Shown here piece after piece: positions 60,633 to 64,000 of a stretch of 64,000 bases of DNA (its first letter is position 1; every line of letters starts with the position of its first letter). The notes below the pieces were generated by a model. It was not told where the DNA came from and did not search any database. It worked only from the letters and a program-made list of their open reading frames with translations. This stretch comes from JAAGZL01 sp050290785 (GTDB taxonomy: Bacteria; Pseudomonadota; Gammaproteobacteria; Chromatiales; Chromatiaceae): assembly GCA_050290785.1 (NCBI GenBank), contig JBNKIR010000001.1:124001-188000 (forward strand). Reading direction: 5' to 3'. A program made the translations under genes and the position numbers.

Positions 60633-61589
60633 CTACCCGGTAAAGCTACCGTATTGCATCAACCGTTGATAACGTTGTTCTAGTAGGGTGTCGATTGGAG
60701 TTCTGGATAGATTATCCAGGGTCTCAATCAGGGTGTGTTTAACGTTATTAATGGTTGTGGGAATATCCCTATGGGATCCGCCCAGAGGTTCATCAATCAC
60801 GCCGTCGATCAGCCCCAGCTTTCTGAGGTGTTGCGATGTAATGGCCATGGCCTCGGCGGCCAATGAGGCCTTTTCCGCACTCTTCCACAGGATGGATGCG
60901 CATCCCTCCGGGGAGATTACCGAATAGGTACTGTATTGCATCATCAGCAGCCTATCACCCACACCTATGGCCAGGGCGCCTCCGGAGCCACCCTCGCCTA
61001 TCACGGTACATATAATTGGGATCCTCAGGCCTGCCATCACCTTCAGATTGCGGGCGATGGCCTCACTCTGGCCCCGCTCCTCGGCCCCGATGCCAGGATA
61101 GGCACCAGGGGTATCGATAAAGGTCAGTAGTGGCATCTTGAAACGCTCAGCCATCTCCATCAGACGCAGGGCCTTACGATAGCCCTCCGGACGCGGCATG
61201 CCGAAATTGCGGTGGAGTTTATCTTTGGTGTTACGTCCCTTCTGATGTCCGATCAGCATGACCGGTCTACCCTCCAGACGTGCCACCCCACCGATGATAG
61301 CGTGGTCATCCGCATAGGCACGGTCCCCATGCAGCTCCTGGAATTCATCGAAGGCCCCATCCAGATACTCCTGCATATATGGGCGTTGCGGATGACGCGC
61401 CAACTGGGATATCTGCCATGGGGTGAGATTGGCAAAGATGGATTCGGTTAGAGACCTGCTCTTCTTCTCCAACCTATTGATCTCATCCTGGATGTTTATC
61501 TCGTTATCATCACCGACCAGACGCAGCTCTTCGATCTTGGCTTGCAGTTCGGCAATGGGTTGCTCAAATTCAAGGAAATTCAGGTCCAT
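60633..61589 (-). CDS. accA: Acetyl-CoA carboxylase carboxyltransferase subunit alpha
   Basis: A 318-residue alpha subunit of the heterotetrameric carboxyltransferase, which makes malonyl-CoA for fatty acid synthesis. Characteristic stretches: ARHPQRPYMQEYLDGAFDEF, MLIGHQKGRNTKDK, FIDTPGAYPGIGAEERGQSEA and IGEGGSGGALAIGVGD (crotonase-fold oxyanion sites). Length normal. The 164 bp upstream, to dnaE, are AT-rich without a clear promoter. Confidence 0.97.
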   Translation of the reverse strand: MDLNFLEFEQPIAELQAKIEELRLVGDDNEINIQDEINRLEKKSRSLTESIFANLTPWQISQLARHPQRPYMQEYLDGAFDEFQELHGDRAYADDHAIIGGVARLEGRPVMLIGHQKGRNTKDKLHRNFGMPRPEGYRKALRLMEMAERFKMPLLTFIDTPGAYPGIGAEERGQSEAIARNLKVMAGLRIPIICTVIGEGGSGGALAIGVGDRLLMMQYSTYSVISPEGCASILWKSAEKASLAAEAMAITSQHLRKLGLIDGVIDEPLGGSHRDIPTTINNVKHTLIETLDNLSRTPIDTLLEQRYQRLMQYGSFTG

Positions 61590-61753
61590 GGGCGAAAATA
61601 TACCGGATTCAGTCTAGGATTGACACAACTGCGGCGCAGAAGGCGGTTTTGATTAATATTGCTTTGTAAATCAGTTGGTTATTAACAGCACGATTATTAG
61701 TATATGTGGCGTTAATGATATTCTACTTTTCACCTTCCTGCACCCCTTTATGT

Positions 61754-64000
<2,247 letters not shown>

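Overview
The window is a contiguous piece of chromosome from a gammaproteobacterium. It resembles free-living or symbiotic sulfur-oxidising Chromatiales-type bacteria more than enterics. The placement is inferred from several traits: Pseudomonas-type rpoE-mucABCD followed by lepA-lepB-DUF4845-rnc-era-recO-pdxJ; an S-methyl-thioinosine-type phosphorylase; a split class II ribonucleotide reductase (NrdJa/NrdJb); an AddAB-like repair pair; and TusA-like and rhodanese proteins. There are no phage structural genes, transposases or CRISPR arrays. About 55 protein genes and three tRNA genes are supported.

Layout. 0-1.3 kb: tail of an unknown gene and a type III PLP decarboxylase. 1.3-14.3 kb (minus): creD, a small membrane-protein gene with an in-frame TGA, mtnP, pdxJ, recO, era, rnc, DUF4845, lepB, lepA, mucD, rseC, rseB, rseA and rpoE, with sigma-E-like promoters ahead of rpoE and mucD. 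14.4-20.1 kb: nadB (plus), then ygfX, sdhE and sdhBADC (minus). 20.3-29.2 kb: darP-recJ, a phosphopantetheinyl transferase, uppP, a CysZ-like protein, a GH114 protein, an aminotransferase, dksA and gluQ. 29.3-37.1 kb (minus): AddA-like and AddB-like proteins and a chemoreceptor. 37.3-40.6 kb: an overlapping glycerol kinase-like/GDPD/GlpD-like operon. 40.8-43.1 kb: a REC-TPR response regulator with a sensorless histidine kinase.

43.2-47.4 kb is the most accessory part. It holds an AT-rich trio (metal-ligand-free HMA-like protein, TusA variant, Cys-rich MerR regulator), a papain-like protease fused to an alpha/beta hydrolase, and a divergent lysozyme-like protein that ends one base from a tRNA-Leu gene. 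47.4-51.7 kb has the enteric-like order tRNA-Leu, tRNA-Cys, tRNA-Gly, pgsA, uvrC, uvrY, with a family-5 uracil-DNA glycosylase inserted between uvrC and uvrY. 52.1-55.2 kb is nrdJa-nrdJb behind two NrdR-box-like sites. 55.4-57.4 kb has three consecutive hot-dog-type genes. 57.6-59.3 kb has an orphan gene and a cNMP-cNMP-rhodanese fusion. 59.3-64 kb (minus) has tilS, accA and a dnaE cut by the window end.

Most of the window is conserved housekeeping. The envelope-stress block, the complex II block and the repair genes follow known gene neighbourhoods. The items most worth a second look are the 43.2-44.2 kb trio, the protease/hydrolase and lysozyme-like pair beside the tRNAs, the TGA-interrupted small membrane gene, and DUF3581 carrying a hydratase-2 type motif.
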